DNA of 64,000 nt from Rhizomys pruinosus (GCA_009823505.1 VZQC01000396.1:741321-805320), one strand, 5' to 3'. Counted from the stretch's first letter, positions 45,675 to 56,549 are shown. Notes: a model not told the origin generated them from the letters alone. Translations and numbers: made by a program.

Positions 45675-45776
45675 ACTAATAAGTTCTTAATAGTCATTTT
45701 ATTTACTTTGTCTTTTATCTTCCCATTTAGAATATGAGTGGTTTATCCCATGATAACCCTCATCCTATAGAGAGTG

Positions 45777-45862
45777 AGTTGGTTGGTTGGTTGGTTGGTT
45801 GGCTGCTGGGTTGGTGGGTTGGTTAGTTGGTTGGTTATTGGCTGGTTAGTTGGTTGGTTTTT
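45777..45862. repeat. (TTGG)n microsatellite
   Basis: ggttggttggttggtt runs with interruptions. Confidence 0.95.
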
Positions 45863-46311
45863 TTTTCAGGTAGGGGAGAGGCTTGGATTTTCACTTCAAC
45901 CTATGCATCTCAGGCCTTTGGATATTTCTGTGTGCACATTCGTGTTCTTTTAGTCTGAAAACTCTCCTTTGGCTGCCACTGTAAGCTATGTTCATGAACC
46001 CTCAGCCTTCATCTGTCTGGGGGCATCTTCTCTCTCAGGTGTTAGATAGTCTTGGCTGACAGTTTTTCTTCAGTGTCTTGACTCTATCAGTCATTTCTTC
46101 TGGCCTGCAGGGTTTCTTGATTAGGCATGTTGTATGGACTGACTCTTTGTTCTTAGGGGTTTGTCTTTGCTACTTGGTAGTGTCATGGGGAACTCTTCTT
46201 TGGGTTGTATTTGATTGTAGGCATATGGAATTCCTGTAGATAGATGTTGGTTCTTTCCTCAGATTAGGGAAATGTTCATCCAACACTTTAAAAAAGTTTT
46301 TTAAAATGACT
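45863..46311. other. unassigned DNA
   Basis: Possibly old L1 antisense, but nothing decisive. Confidence 0.3.
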
Positions 46312-46455
46312 TGTTTGTTTGCTTTTGAGACAGGGTCTCACCATGTTGCCCCGGCTGGCCTGGAACTATAAAAAATGAACTGCCCGGGAACAGTTATCCA
46401 TCTATTTCTGCCTCCTGAGTGCTTAGGCTGAAAGTATGTGCCACCACTCCTGGCT
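46312..46455 (-). mobile_element. B1 SINE with internal insertion
   Basis: gagacagggtctcaccatgt at left and ccaccactcctggct at right. About 30 foreign bases near 46366-46400 replace part of the body. Confidence 0.7.
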
Positions 46456-46574
46456 TTTGGATTGGGTACTTTTAAATGTTCTGTTTTCAAGCTCACTGTT
46501 CTTCAGATTGCTTGGCTGTTGAAGCTTCTATGCATTGTTTTTAGTTGACTCATTGTGTTATTAATCCATTCTTT

Positions 46575-46843
46575 TTATTTATTTATTTTTTTTTTTGAGA
46601 CAGGGTCTCCCTATAGCCCTAGCTGGCCTGGAACTCACTCTGTAGACCAGGCTGGCCTTGAACTCACAGAGATCCACCTGCCTCTGCCTCAGGAGTGCTG
46701 AGATTAAAGGCATGCGCCACCATGCCCGGCTTAAAGATGGTTCTTAGCTGCCATGTGGGTGCTGGGAATTGATCTTGGGTCCTCTGCTACAGCAGTCATT
46801 GCTCTTAAGGTGCTCTTAACTGCTGAGCCATCTCTCCAGCCCC
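46575..46843 (-). mobile_element. chimeric B2-B1 SINE, copy 2
   Basis: Antisense B1 (to gcccggc ending at 46730) is fused to the antisense B2 5' half starting ttaaagatggttcttagctg, the same junction as in copy 1. A 16-bp target duplication, tattaatccattcttt and tattagtccattcttt (46559-46574 and 46844-46859), flanks the whole chimera. Confidence 0.88.
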
Positions 46844-47009
46844 TATTAGTCCATTCTTTAAGGTTTCTTTTTTTTCTTCCACTCCCTCTGTCTCTCTCTA
46901 CCTGCCTCCCCCTCCCTTCCTTGTTTTTGTCATGTTGCTCCTTTTGTTAATGCATTGTTTGTTTGTTTTTAATTTTTTAAGTATTTTTTTCTTTTCTTTT
47001 TTATTTTCG

Positions 47010-47188
47010 AAAGAAACACTTGAATTTCACGTCAGATTACAAAAGGAATCAAATCCACATGCCAAAAGCACAAAGAAAAAATCAACAACATGGGAAAAGC
47101 AAATAAGAAATCCCCACCAAAGACTACCAGTCCCATAGAGGACTCCCACAATGAAATCTCTCTGGAGGTAACTAACCCAGGACACAGA

Positions 47189-47190
<2 letters not shown>
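47010..47190 (+). mobile_element. L1 5' UTR/ORF1 start fragment
   Basis: aactaacccaggacacagat and the upstream A-rich sequence match the start of the L1 at 63640-63780 in style and order. It is cut off by a (TC)n run. Confidence 0.5.
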
Positions 47191-47243
<53 letters not shown>

Positions 47244-47337
47244 ATGAAGGTAGGTAGATAGATGATGGATAGATATGTAGGTAGGTAGATAGATAGATAT
47301 GTAGGTAGGTAGATAGATGATAGATAGATGATAGATT

Positions 47338-47383
<46 letters not shown>

Positions 47384-47392
47384 GATAGATAG
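47187..47392. repeat. (TC)n and (GATA)n compound microsatellite
   Basis: TC repeats to 47240, then GATA and GTAG tetramers to 47392. Confidence 0.96.
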
Positions 47393-47947
47393 ATATTTGT
47401 TCTATGGATTCTGGTCTTTTTTGTTTTTTTCCCCTCTCTGATCCATCCTGGAGGCAGGTCCTTTGCTTTCTGATCCATCCTGGTGATGGGTCCTTTGGTT
47501 AATACACTGCTTTAAAATTTCATTTAACCACATCTGTATATTCTTGGAGTTCACTGGATTTTTTTTTAATGGTGATTAGAAGTAATTTTATTTATTTATT
47601 TTTACCACTGACATTACCAGGTATTAACTGAGTCAGTTGCTGATGAAGGACTGGCAAAACTGACATCTTTGAGTCGGTCATGGAAACACAAAGACTCAAA
47701 ACTTGATGGTCATGTTGGAAAAGTTGACAGCCGCCATCAAGTAACCGCCTTACTCTGCAGCTTCACTGGTTACAGCATAACGTATGGGTTGCACTCTTCC
47801 CCACAGAGGTATATTTTAAGGCTGTTTGTTGCATGAGCACTGTAACAACAGTAAACCAGTAAGTGACCAGAATGGAGAGAAACACGATAATAAAGATTCA
47901 CTGGGTTTTTAAGGATTATCCTGAATTCTTTTTCCTGACACTTCATA
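47393..47947. other. unassigned DNA
   Basis: Nothing recognised. Confidence 0.35.
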
Positions 47948-47962
47948 GCAATCTCTTTCTTT

Positions 47963-48177
47963 CTTTTTGTTTTTTTAATTTATTTCTGTATGTGTATGAA
48001 TGTACTGTCTGCATGCAAGTCTGTGCACCCGTGTCGTGCAATGCCGCGGAGGTCAGAAGACGGTGTCGGAGTCCCCTGGAAATGGAGCTCTCCTGGAATT
48101 GGAGTTTCAGACGGTTCTCAGCTGCCATGTGGGTGCTGGGGATCGAACCTGGGTCCTCTGCAAGAGCGGTCGGCGCT
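47963..48177 (-). mobile_element. B2 SINE, 5'-truncated
   Basis: Antisense B2 with the internal duplication. It ends at gagcggtcggc, so the first 30 or so bases of the head, including the A-box, are missing. Duplication gc(a/g)atctctttcttt flanks it (47948-47962 and 48178-48192). Confidence 0.9.
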
Positions 48178-48440
48178 GCGATCTCTTTCTTTAGGGTCCT
48201 ATGTTGCAGATTTGTTCAGAGGGTGATTTTACTGTCTTGCAATCCCATGTTCCACCCCTGGGATTCCATATTTGCTGAGGCAACTACATTTCCTGCTTCT
48301 GCAGGTACTCTGGAAGTGGGGTCCTCACTGTTTATGCTAGCTGTGATTTTGGCAACCCCAGCTGGTAAAATCACTGGGTCAACAGAGCTTGCATTGAAGA
48401 GGTCTAGATAGCTAGGCTGCTTCCTCAGTGGGCTTGCACT

Positions 48441-48690
48441 CCCTTCATAGGTGCACTGGTGTCCCCCATGGGTGGAGTCCTGCACTCCCCTCAGGGGTGC
48501 ACTGCTGTCCCCCGTGGGCGGAGTCCTGCACTCCCCTCAGGGGTGCACTGCTGTCCCCCGTGGGCGGAGTCCTGCACTCCCCTCAGGGGTGCACTGGTGT
48601 CCCCTGTGGGCAGAGTCCTGCACTCCCCTCAGTGGTGCACTGCTGTCCCCTGTGGGCGGAATCTTGTCCTCCCTTCAGTGATGCACTGGT
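48441..48690. repeat. 46-bp GC-rich minisatellite, about 5.5 units
   Basis: gtgcactg recurs at 48451, 48497, 48543 and on, 46 bp apart. The three plus frames are all open. Confidence 0.95.
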
Positions 48691-49165
48691 CTCTTCAGTG
48701 GGCTCTGTCTCTTTCCTGGTTTCTATTGGTTGTCACTTTCCACCAAGATCCCCATGAACTGGGCATAAACGGGGTTCCCAGGCGGACTCAGGCCAGGGAA
48801 GCTGTTCCCTTCCCAGTTCTCCTTCCTTCTGGGGAAGCTGTGGGTCCCAAGACTTGGCTCTGTGTGGCAGTGCGAGCCTGTCAGCCTTTCAGTGCTGGGA
48901 CCCAGGGTGTGGAGAGGAGTGGGGGTAACGTGCAAACAGCAGAGTTCACTTGCTTTTCTTACCCTGCGTTGCAGGGTTTTTTCAGTCCTGTGAGCACAGA
49001 GGTGAGTGACTCAGCCTTAATCCCAAGCTTTGGGAATTCCCCTCAGTCCACCCGTTTCAGAATTTTCTTACTCTATTACCTATTGTTAATGAAGATTTGA
49101 AGACTAGAAGTAATTTTAATATAAACTGATAATAATTAACAATATATTTATTAAAATTCATAAAA
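48691..49165. other. unassigned DNA
   Basis: Nothing recognised. The long plus-strand frame is carried over from the minisatellite. Confidence 0.35.
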
Positions 49166-49167
49166 AT

Positions 49168-49211
<44 letters not shown>
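49166..49211. repeat. (CA)n(TA)n microsatellite
   Basis: acacacaca followed by about 18 TA pairs. Confidence 0.96.
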
Positions 49212-49213
<2 letters not shown>

Positions 49214-51128
49214 GATGGGAAGTCTGTTTCTTAAGAGGCAAAAAACTTCAGAAAAATTTCCCAACAGTATAGCGTAGTCTTCCCAAGATATCACAGTCAA
49301 GCCTAAGCAAGGACAGGTTCCTTACCAGACACTGACGGCAACTATGGACAGACTCCTGCAGGGATGGCTACAGAAACACTCACACCAGCAGCTTCCCAAA
49401 GTCTGCTTGGAAACTGTCACTGAGTGGGTGGTGGGGGCTGCTAGCCTGGCCCAGCCTTGTTCACAGCCAGAATCCAGAGTAGAGGGAAGTAGTTCTTGCT
49501 GGTGAAGTCTGCATGCACAAAATACTGTTGGTATTCTGAAGGTTTTGACTGGTTAGAGTCCTAGTGTAAAGAGCTCACATTCAAATCCTCCTCTTCCATT
49601 GCTGAAGTAGCCAAGACCAGCACAGGTCACATTACTCTGTGATTTGAAGAATATATGGGGCTGAGAAGAAAGGATGACAGAGCAGAGGAAAAGCGGATGG
49701 AAAGCATTTGATCTACAAGGGTGGGGTATCCCACATTCAGGGATAAACACAGCTACACCCCAACTGCAAGTCATGTGTGCCATGTACTTGTATATGTATA
49801 CATGCCTGTGTACATGCATGTACACAAACATGAATACTTAGGGATGTGTTTATACATGTGATTATGTGTATGTGTGATTATGTGTGTGTGTGTGTGCAAG
49901 CCAGGAGAAAAATCTTCAAACTATGTTTAATATAAAAGTAACCATGGGTTTCAGGATATAATTTTTAAAGATAATATAAAATGCACACATCTGCTAAGCA
50001 ATTCAGGAGTTGTAATCAAACTAGACAAAGAGATTCAATAAGCTTATGTTTACATCATAGTAAAAGTATGACTTATGTCACAATACTTAAGTCATTGTGT
50101 TATGCTCATTATCCAGAGTTTACTATGCAATAGACACAGAAATTCTCCACCAGTAAATCAAAGGCAGCCAGCGGGTCACTCTCCCAGGCCTGCTGCAGGG
50201 TTTTGGCACCAGTCTCTGCTGGAACAGGGCCGGCAGTGCAGCGGGGTCCTGGGTCAGGACCTGTCCTGCCACTCTCCCTTGCACTCTGGAAAGCAGTGGT
50301 GACTCACAAGAAATCTGGACTGTCCTGAGGCACACACAGCCTCAGGACAGGCAGGGTTTGTGTGTTAAATAAGAGCTAAGGCACCCTGCAGAAGAACAAA
50401 GTCAGACAGGCAAACTGTACACAGACATAAAACCACAGGGAAGGAGGGGCTTAGGCAGACCACCAGGGTACCCAGCCACAGGGCTGCAGGGTGCAATTAA
50501 TCAGAATGTTAATAAAACTATATCACAAAAATGTGCTTAGAGCTAATAAAGTAACATGGTAAACCTACACAGGATGGGCTTTTACAAAAAGTTTTAAAAT
50601 AACTGGATGATATAATAATTATCTTTTTGTACATAATACATAAACTAATTCTAAATTTTATAGACTGATAGAGTGCAAAACTTATCAATTTGGGGCCCAT
50701 GGGTCAAATGTGGCATATCACGTGTTTCATCGGAAGCAGTCTGGCTGTAGCACAGTCCCACATGTTCAGCTATCTGAGGCAGCTTCCGTGCTACATGGTC
50801 AGAGCTGAGCTGTCATCACTGAGGCCTAAAGCACTTAGTACAGGTTGAGTGCTCTCTATCTAAAACAGCTGGATTTTCAGATTAGGGGAGCCCAATCTTC
50901 ATGTTTTCCCTCATGGAGACAGTCTGCACAGCCCTGGCCTGCACAACCACTGGTTTTGAACAAGAGGCCCTACTGCGAGGCTTAGAAGGCAGAAGAAACT
51001 TTACCTGCTGTACATAGCGTGCGGCCTTTGTTACCAAGTAACAACAAAATGATGGAGCTGCAAAAAAAGGGTTTCCAGTGCTGGAGAGCAGCGTGTGCTC
51101 TGGAGGGGAGGAAGGCTGATCTTCATAC
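49212..51128. other. SINE-free DNA, presumed intron
   Basis: About 1.9 kb with no recognisable SINE, which is unusual in this window. GT-rich at 49790-49900. An open minus-strand segment at 50109-50285 is discussed in findings. Confidence 0.4.
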
Positions 51129-51326
51129 CTGTTTCAACGCCTTTGTAGGCAGAGTGCTGACAACATTGGAGACCTTTCCCTTGGATTGGTTACTTTTTGA
51201 CTCTTCATTATTGGGCCTCTGAGTAGTTTCATCTGTCTTGAATTCCTCATCACCTTCTGGGTTATTTTTCCATTCTTTCATCATTTCTAATACATTGGTT
51301 GGTCTTGGGGAAGACAGTGTATTGCC
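51129..51326 (-). CDS. candidate internal coding exon, unidentified protein
   Basis: On the minus strand an acceptor (ttttattgttactattag) is followed by 198 bp, exactly 66 open codons, and then a donor CAG|GTATGAAG. The exon is phase 0 at both ends. The peptide is hydrophilic and looks disordered: it opens GNTLSSPRPT, has an NVLEMMKEWKNNPEGDEEFK stretch, and ends STLPTKALKQ. No stop, frameshift or SINE lies inside. I do not recognise the protein and infer no function. The first exon base starts a codon, as in the candidate terminal exon 23089-23262 on the same strand, so the two could splice in frame, with or without exons between. An ORF search with a length cut-off would miss it, because the frame from its first Met is only about 50 codons. 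Confidence 0.5.
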
Positions 51327-52176
51327 CTAATAGTAACAATAAAAGTTTGCATTAAAAACAGTGTAGATCATTGAAGATATACTTACATCTTTTAGTAATA
51401 TAGTCTCCCAAATTCAGTGATAGTCACCTTGGAAAAGCATAATGCTGAATAAACAGTGGTACTTCTGGAGTCGGTTGGAGCTCAGGCCCTGCCCTGCCAT
51501 GGCTGGCTAACTCCTCCAATGTTAGAGGGAAAAGATACAGTCTTGAAAGACCACCATGCTTGTGGCCAAGGATAGAACACACAGAAATTTTCTGGAAGCC
51601 AAAGACTTCTTAGAAAGCTGGCAAGGAACTGATGAGCAGCTCATGGGCCCAAGGCCAAGGGTAGGTCTACACAACACCAAACCGTCTAGGTCAAACATCT
51701 AAATTCAGTGGGTTAGCGAAATACTATGTCTCAGAATATAGACATTAGATTTGAAAGCTCTTATCTATAATACTTAGACATAATATGGCCATTTGACCAT
51801 AATTGACTCAGTGTAGTGTTCTGATCCCAGATATAACCCAGATATGATCCTGGATATGCCACACCAAAATTGACCACTTTATATTAACTATATATTCCCA
51901 AATATCCAATCTAACACATCAAAAAATGTACAAATTCAGGTTCAAATGGTTAGGGAACATTTGGATCACATTTAGATTAGATTAACATGAGAGCTTCAAA
52001 AGCAGACACAGCTATGAAGCAATTCTAAATAATCTTTGTATGTAGGTGAACTGAGGTGCCACACATCAATGACATAAAAAACCATGGGACAGGGTGCTTT
52101 AAGGGCAGCTGTATGAAGGTGCCATAGAGTATTTGCTGGGTTTAATATAGTCATAGTTAAAAATAGATCAACATTC
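51327..52176. other. presumed intron
   Basis: A strong minus-strand donor (GTAAGT, complement of 51381-51386) lies only 60 bp above the exon acceptor; see findings. No repeats are recognised. Confidence 0.35.
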
Positions 52177-52186
52177 AGAATGGCAT

Positions 52187-52342
52187 GCTATACACCTTTA
52201 ATCCCAGCACTCAGGAAGCAGAGGCAGGCGGATCTCTGTGAGTTCAAGGCCAGCATGGTCTATATACCAAGCTCCAGGCCAGCTGAGGCTACAGGGAGAC
52301 CTGTCTCAAAAAGACATCCTACCCCTGCAAAAAAAAAAAAAA
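52187..52342 (+). mobile_element. B1 SINE, slightly 5'-truncated
   Basis: From acacctttaatcccagcact to an A-run. Duplication agaatggc(a/g)tg on both sides. Confidence 0.9.
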
Positions 52343-52353
52343 AGAATGGCGTG

Positions 52354-52957
52354 GTAATAACAAGAGATGACCATTAGGGGACCAAGTCCTCGTGGCTGTT
52401 TTTCCCGATTTTATAAGGCCAGTTTCCTTTTTTTCTCCTAACATCTGTGTACTCCTTACACTGCTGCTGTCATTTCTCCTCCACCCTCTAACTTTGTCAC
52501 CCCTTTTTGTCAACTCGTAGCCTACACTGCCTTCAAAGGCCCAATGTCAGAGTTATCTCTGCTAGGTGTCCCAGAACCGGGAGCACAGCCAGGGCTGAGG
52601 CAGCAGCCATGGAGGGCTGGAGCCTTCCCGAATGCACTCCAGAGCTTCGGATTGATCTGATTGACCTGATCACCAGCACTTGCTTCTCCCTGGGCTGCAT
52701 CTGTCTCGTTGCTCCTTCTGAGCTTCATCCCGACTATCAGAAACGCACGGTTCCCAGGCTCCTAGACTGTGAGGACACACACCTTGGCTTAACTTGATTC
52801 TTCTGTTATTAAAGAGACAATCTGACATATCTCTGTCTGTAATCCCAGTCCCCAGAGTGCTAGAAAGCTTTTCCAGGTGAATCCTTTGGATACTGAAGAA
52901 TTTCATTTCTCTGCCCCTTTGGAACATGACCATGCACTTGCTTCAACCACTCGAAAT
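52354..52957. other. unassigned DNA
   Basis: Short open frames occur on both strands at 52507-52797, with no splice support. Confidence 0.35.
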
Positions 52958-52969
52958 GTGTCACTTCTA

Positions 52970-53383
52970 GGGGCTGGAGAGATGGCTCAGTGGTTAAGAG
53001 CACTGACTGCTCTTGCAGAGGACCTGGGTTCGATTCCCAGCACCCACATGGTGCTTAAGAACCATCTTTAAAGCCGGGTGTGGTGGCACACGCCTTTAAT
53101 CCTAGCACTTGGGAGGCAGAGGCAGAAGGATCTTTGTGAGTTCAAGGCCAGCCTGATCTACAGAGCAAGTTCTGGGACAGCTGGGGCTACAGACAGACCC
53201 TGTCTTGAAAAGACCAAAAAATACAAAAAAAAACAAAAAAAGAACCATCTTTAATGTCGGACGTGGCAGCTCACCCCTTTAATCCCAGCACTTGGGAGGC
53301 AGGTGGATCTCTATGAATTCAAGGCCAGCCTGGTCTACATAGCAAGCTCCAGGCCAGCAACCCTGTCTCAAAAATACCAAAAA

Positions 53384-53442
<59 letters not shown>

Positions 53443-53502
53443 GAAGGAAGGAAGGAAGGAAGGAAGGAAGGAAGGAAGGAAGGAAGGAAGGAAGGTAGGT
53501 AG
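52970..53502 (+). mobile_element. chimeric B2-B1 SINE, copy 3, with a second B1
   Basis: B2 5' half (52970-53072), B1a (53073-53239), a repeat of the B2 end aagaaccatctttaa (53240-53254; first copy 53057-53071), then B1b (53255-53385) and a GAAA/GGAA tail. The B2-B1 junction is the same as in copies 1 and 2. A gtgtcactt duplication (52958-52966 and 53503-53511) flanks the whole. Either B1a inserted exactly at the junction of a B2-B1b chimera, or the B1 unit was duplicated. Confidence 0.8.
53385..53500. repeat. (GAAA)n(GGAA)n microsatellite
   Basis: About 14 GAAA units then about 13 GGAA units, grown from the tail of the preceding SINE. Confidence 0.97.
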
Positions 53503-53511
53503 GTGTCACTT

Positions 53512-54494
53512 GTGAATGGGCCTTTGGGTGACAGTGTGCAGTCCACGGTGCTCTCAGCTCCTGCCTTGCTAACCATGGAAGCAGAGTGCTGGAGTCTCCC
53601 TTAGTTGGAGCCGTGAGTGTACACAAACTGGCTCAGACCCTCCTTTATTCCTGCCACACAACTAGCAATGGAAGGTACCAAGCACTGGGATTTGGAGGAC
53701 ATTCCTTTACACAGATTGTGTAGTCTGTCCTGATGGAGATAACAAAGCAAATGCTTACACTCTGTAAGTCACCTCTGAGAAGCCTTAACAAGAGTGAGCT
53801 CAGTCTCTAACCATCATGCCCAACAATATTATAATTACCATGGAGCTCATATGTGATCAGTACAATGTGACAGCCCATTTATTTAGGCCGTCTTTGCTTT
53901 GCAAAGCCCTGATATGCATACATTTCAGTTATCATGATTTAATTAATAGCGCCAGTCCCTCAGCAGCCGAGTTCCACCTTCAGTCACCATGGTGTATTAA
54001 GTGTCATTACACAAAGTTCAAACTTCACTGCTAGCTTTTCAGTCCACAAGTCAAACAGATGTCTGCCTCAGTCAGCCTCCAATCAGGTCACTTCTTCCAA
54101 AGTTTATTGGTTACTGGACAATGAACATCTGTTGGCCATTTTATCCACAGGCAGCTTAAGTGTGTAGCTCAGTTATCTCCTTGTCTCCAGGGAATCGGTC
54201 AACGATGATGATAGTGCAGCAAAGAAAATGGTAATGCTGGGGGTGAAGCCTGAATCAAAGAAATGGAGTTCTGGAAGAAATAGCTGGCATTGGGACCCCC
54301 GACACTCCCCGATTTGCATGCAGCCGTAGGAACACAGGAGAGGCAAACTTGACAAAGTAAAGGGTGCTAGGCCAGAAAGGAGGGGGAGGGTCCTAGGGAA
54401 GGGGTGTCTGCAGACGGCCACCTTTTTGTTAAGAATCCTCAGAGGTATTTCTCTACATGGAAAACACAAAGAATGTAATGCTGGAAGCAGATCC
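53512..54494. other. unassigned DNA
   Basis: No gene or SINE. 53870-53990 is AT-rich with homeodomain-like motifs (gatttaattaatag). Confidence 0.35.
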
Positions 54495-54501
54495 ACACAA
54501 A

Positions 54502-55125
54502 GCCAACAGTGAGACGGGCTGCCAAGGCCTAACAGTGACCCTCCCTATGCACTGGAAGCCAACAGTGAGACGGGCTGCCAAGGCCTGACAGTGACCCTCC
54601 CTATGCACCGGAAGCCAACAGTGAGACGGGCTGCCAAGGCCTGACAGTGACCCTCCCTATGCACCGGAAGCCAACAGTGAGACAGGCTGCCAAGGCCTAA
54701 CAGTGACCCTCCCTATGCACCGGAAGCCAACAGTAGACAGCCTGCCAAGGCCTGACAGTGACCCTCCCTATGCACTGGAAGCCAACAGTGAGTCAGCCTG
54801 CCAAGGCCTGACAGTGACCCTCCCTATGCACAGGAAGCCAACAGTGAGACGGGCTGCCAAGGCCTGACAGTGACCCTCCCTATGCACCGGAAGCCAACAG
54901 TGAGACAGGCTGCCAAGGCCTGACGGTGACCCTCCCTATGCACAGGAAGCCAACAGTGAGACAGGCTGCCAAGGCCTGACGGTGACCCTCCCTATGCACA
55001 GGAAGCCAACAGTGAGACAGGCTGCCAAGGCCTGACGGTGACCCTCCCTATGCACAGGAAACCAACAGTGAGACAGGCTGCCAAGGCCTGACAGTGACCC
55101 TCCCTATGCACCGGAAGCCAACAGG
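54502..55125. repeat. 56-bp minisatellite, about 11 units
   Basis: gccaacagtgagac recurs every 56 bp from 54502 (next 54558). Units differ mainly in gacggg/gacagg, ctaaca/ctgaca/ctgacg and cactgg/caccgg/cacagg. Confidence 0.97.
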
Positions 55126-56237
55126 AGAAGACAGGGAAAACTAACCTCATCCTGGTAAATGTTTTATTTGTAAACAAATGAAAACCAGAGACTTTAATAA
55201 TTCTTAGTACTTCTACCATTCTAAATTATAGTGTTTATCTTATTTATCTTTGTGTATATCTGCAACTAATACAGAGTTTTCAAATTTAGGATTTTGACAA
55301 AGATCTTTGGGCATAGATTTTTACCAATTACATAGTCATTTTGCAATTTTACTCTGCTGTCATTTTTACATTTCTGCATGACCATGTACAGCAAGCATTG
55401 CCTACATTATCTTAAATCTGTATCCCTGTGATCCTTCCGGGACTAGACTGCCTGCACATCCACCCAGTAGCTCGGTGGCTAACACTATGTAGCTAGCTAG
55501 AGTGCCTTTGCACTCAAAGAAATTGCCCTATTTCTTATTCCAAATAGATTACGAAGCAGAGGAAAGGATCTAAAATAGGAGTGTTATCACCAAGAAACTC
55601 TCTAATACTTGGAAACTATTAACTCTTTGCCTCCTGCACTCACTAGCCATACCATGCTTAAACTCACACAAAGTTGAAGCTGTCCTTGTTTGGTTGCTGG
55701 CAGTTAAAGGAGGAATTGCATCAGGTACTTGGACTAACCAGTGAGTAAATGGCTTATAGCTATGAGTTACGAACCTTTCAGTCTAAAGGAAATTATAACT
55801 GAACTAATCAATGGAAGAAACAGACAAAAATGGGGTAGAGCTGCCAGGCAGACACCAGACCTACACAGCGGCAGAGGACTCATGGCTCAGAGCTGCCAGG
55901 CAGACACCAGACCTACACAGCAGCAGAGGACATGGCTCAACTCCCTTCACTGACCAAGTCCAGGTCAGACACTGAACTCACAAGGTCAACTATCAGATAA
56001 CCTCAAGTAGAGATTCACTCTTGGCTAGAGAATTCCATAAGTTTAGCCAGCAGGTAGTTGAGACCATTTTATTGTATAAAACTAGAGGAGGGAGTTCATG
56101 GAAAGCATCAGTTATATACTAAAATTTGGATTCAGTGCCTTGGTGGATGTCCCCACAAATGGATACTTAACAATATTTCCTCAACCAAGAGAGTCTGACG
56201 TTTTAAGTATATGTCAGTGTTCTGTAAATAGTACATG
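55126..56237. other. unassigned DNA with a 52-bp duplication
   Basis: A unit starting gagctgccaggcagacacca is duplicated at 55838 and 55890. Otherwise nothing recognised. Confidence 0.4.
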
Positions 56238-56252
56238 CTTAATAAGCACTTT

Positions 56253-56391
56253 TTTTTAGACAGGGTCTCCCTGTAGCCCCAGCTGGCCTGGAATTTGGTC
56301 TGTAGACGAGGCTGGCCTTGAACTCACAGAGATCCATGTGCCTCTGTCTCCCAAGTGCTGGGATTAAAGGCGTGCGCCTTGATACCAGGCT
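56253..56391 (-). mobile_element. B1 SINE
   Basis: T-run, agacagggtctccctgtagc, full body. Duplication ttaataag(c/t)actttt on both sides. Confidence 0.9.
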
Positions 56392-56549
56392 TAATAAGTA
56401 CTTTTAATGAATTAGATGTTTTAGCTGGAGTGAGATGGCAGGAAACAAAATTGGGAACTCTGCAGACACACTGGATCTTTAGCTTATAATCATTTTCTAT
56501 TTTACAAACAGCTAGGACACTTCCTTTGGTGATATTGCTATAAATGAAA

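Noticed and set aside
47032..47478. 148-codon minus-strand frame with Tyr/Leu/Ser and Arg/Glu repeats
   Set aside because: It is the GATA and TC microsatellites, followed by an L1 leader.
54173..54496. 107-codon hydrophobic minus-strand frame
   Set aside because: No splice sites, no family, and it ends beside the 56-bp minisatellite.
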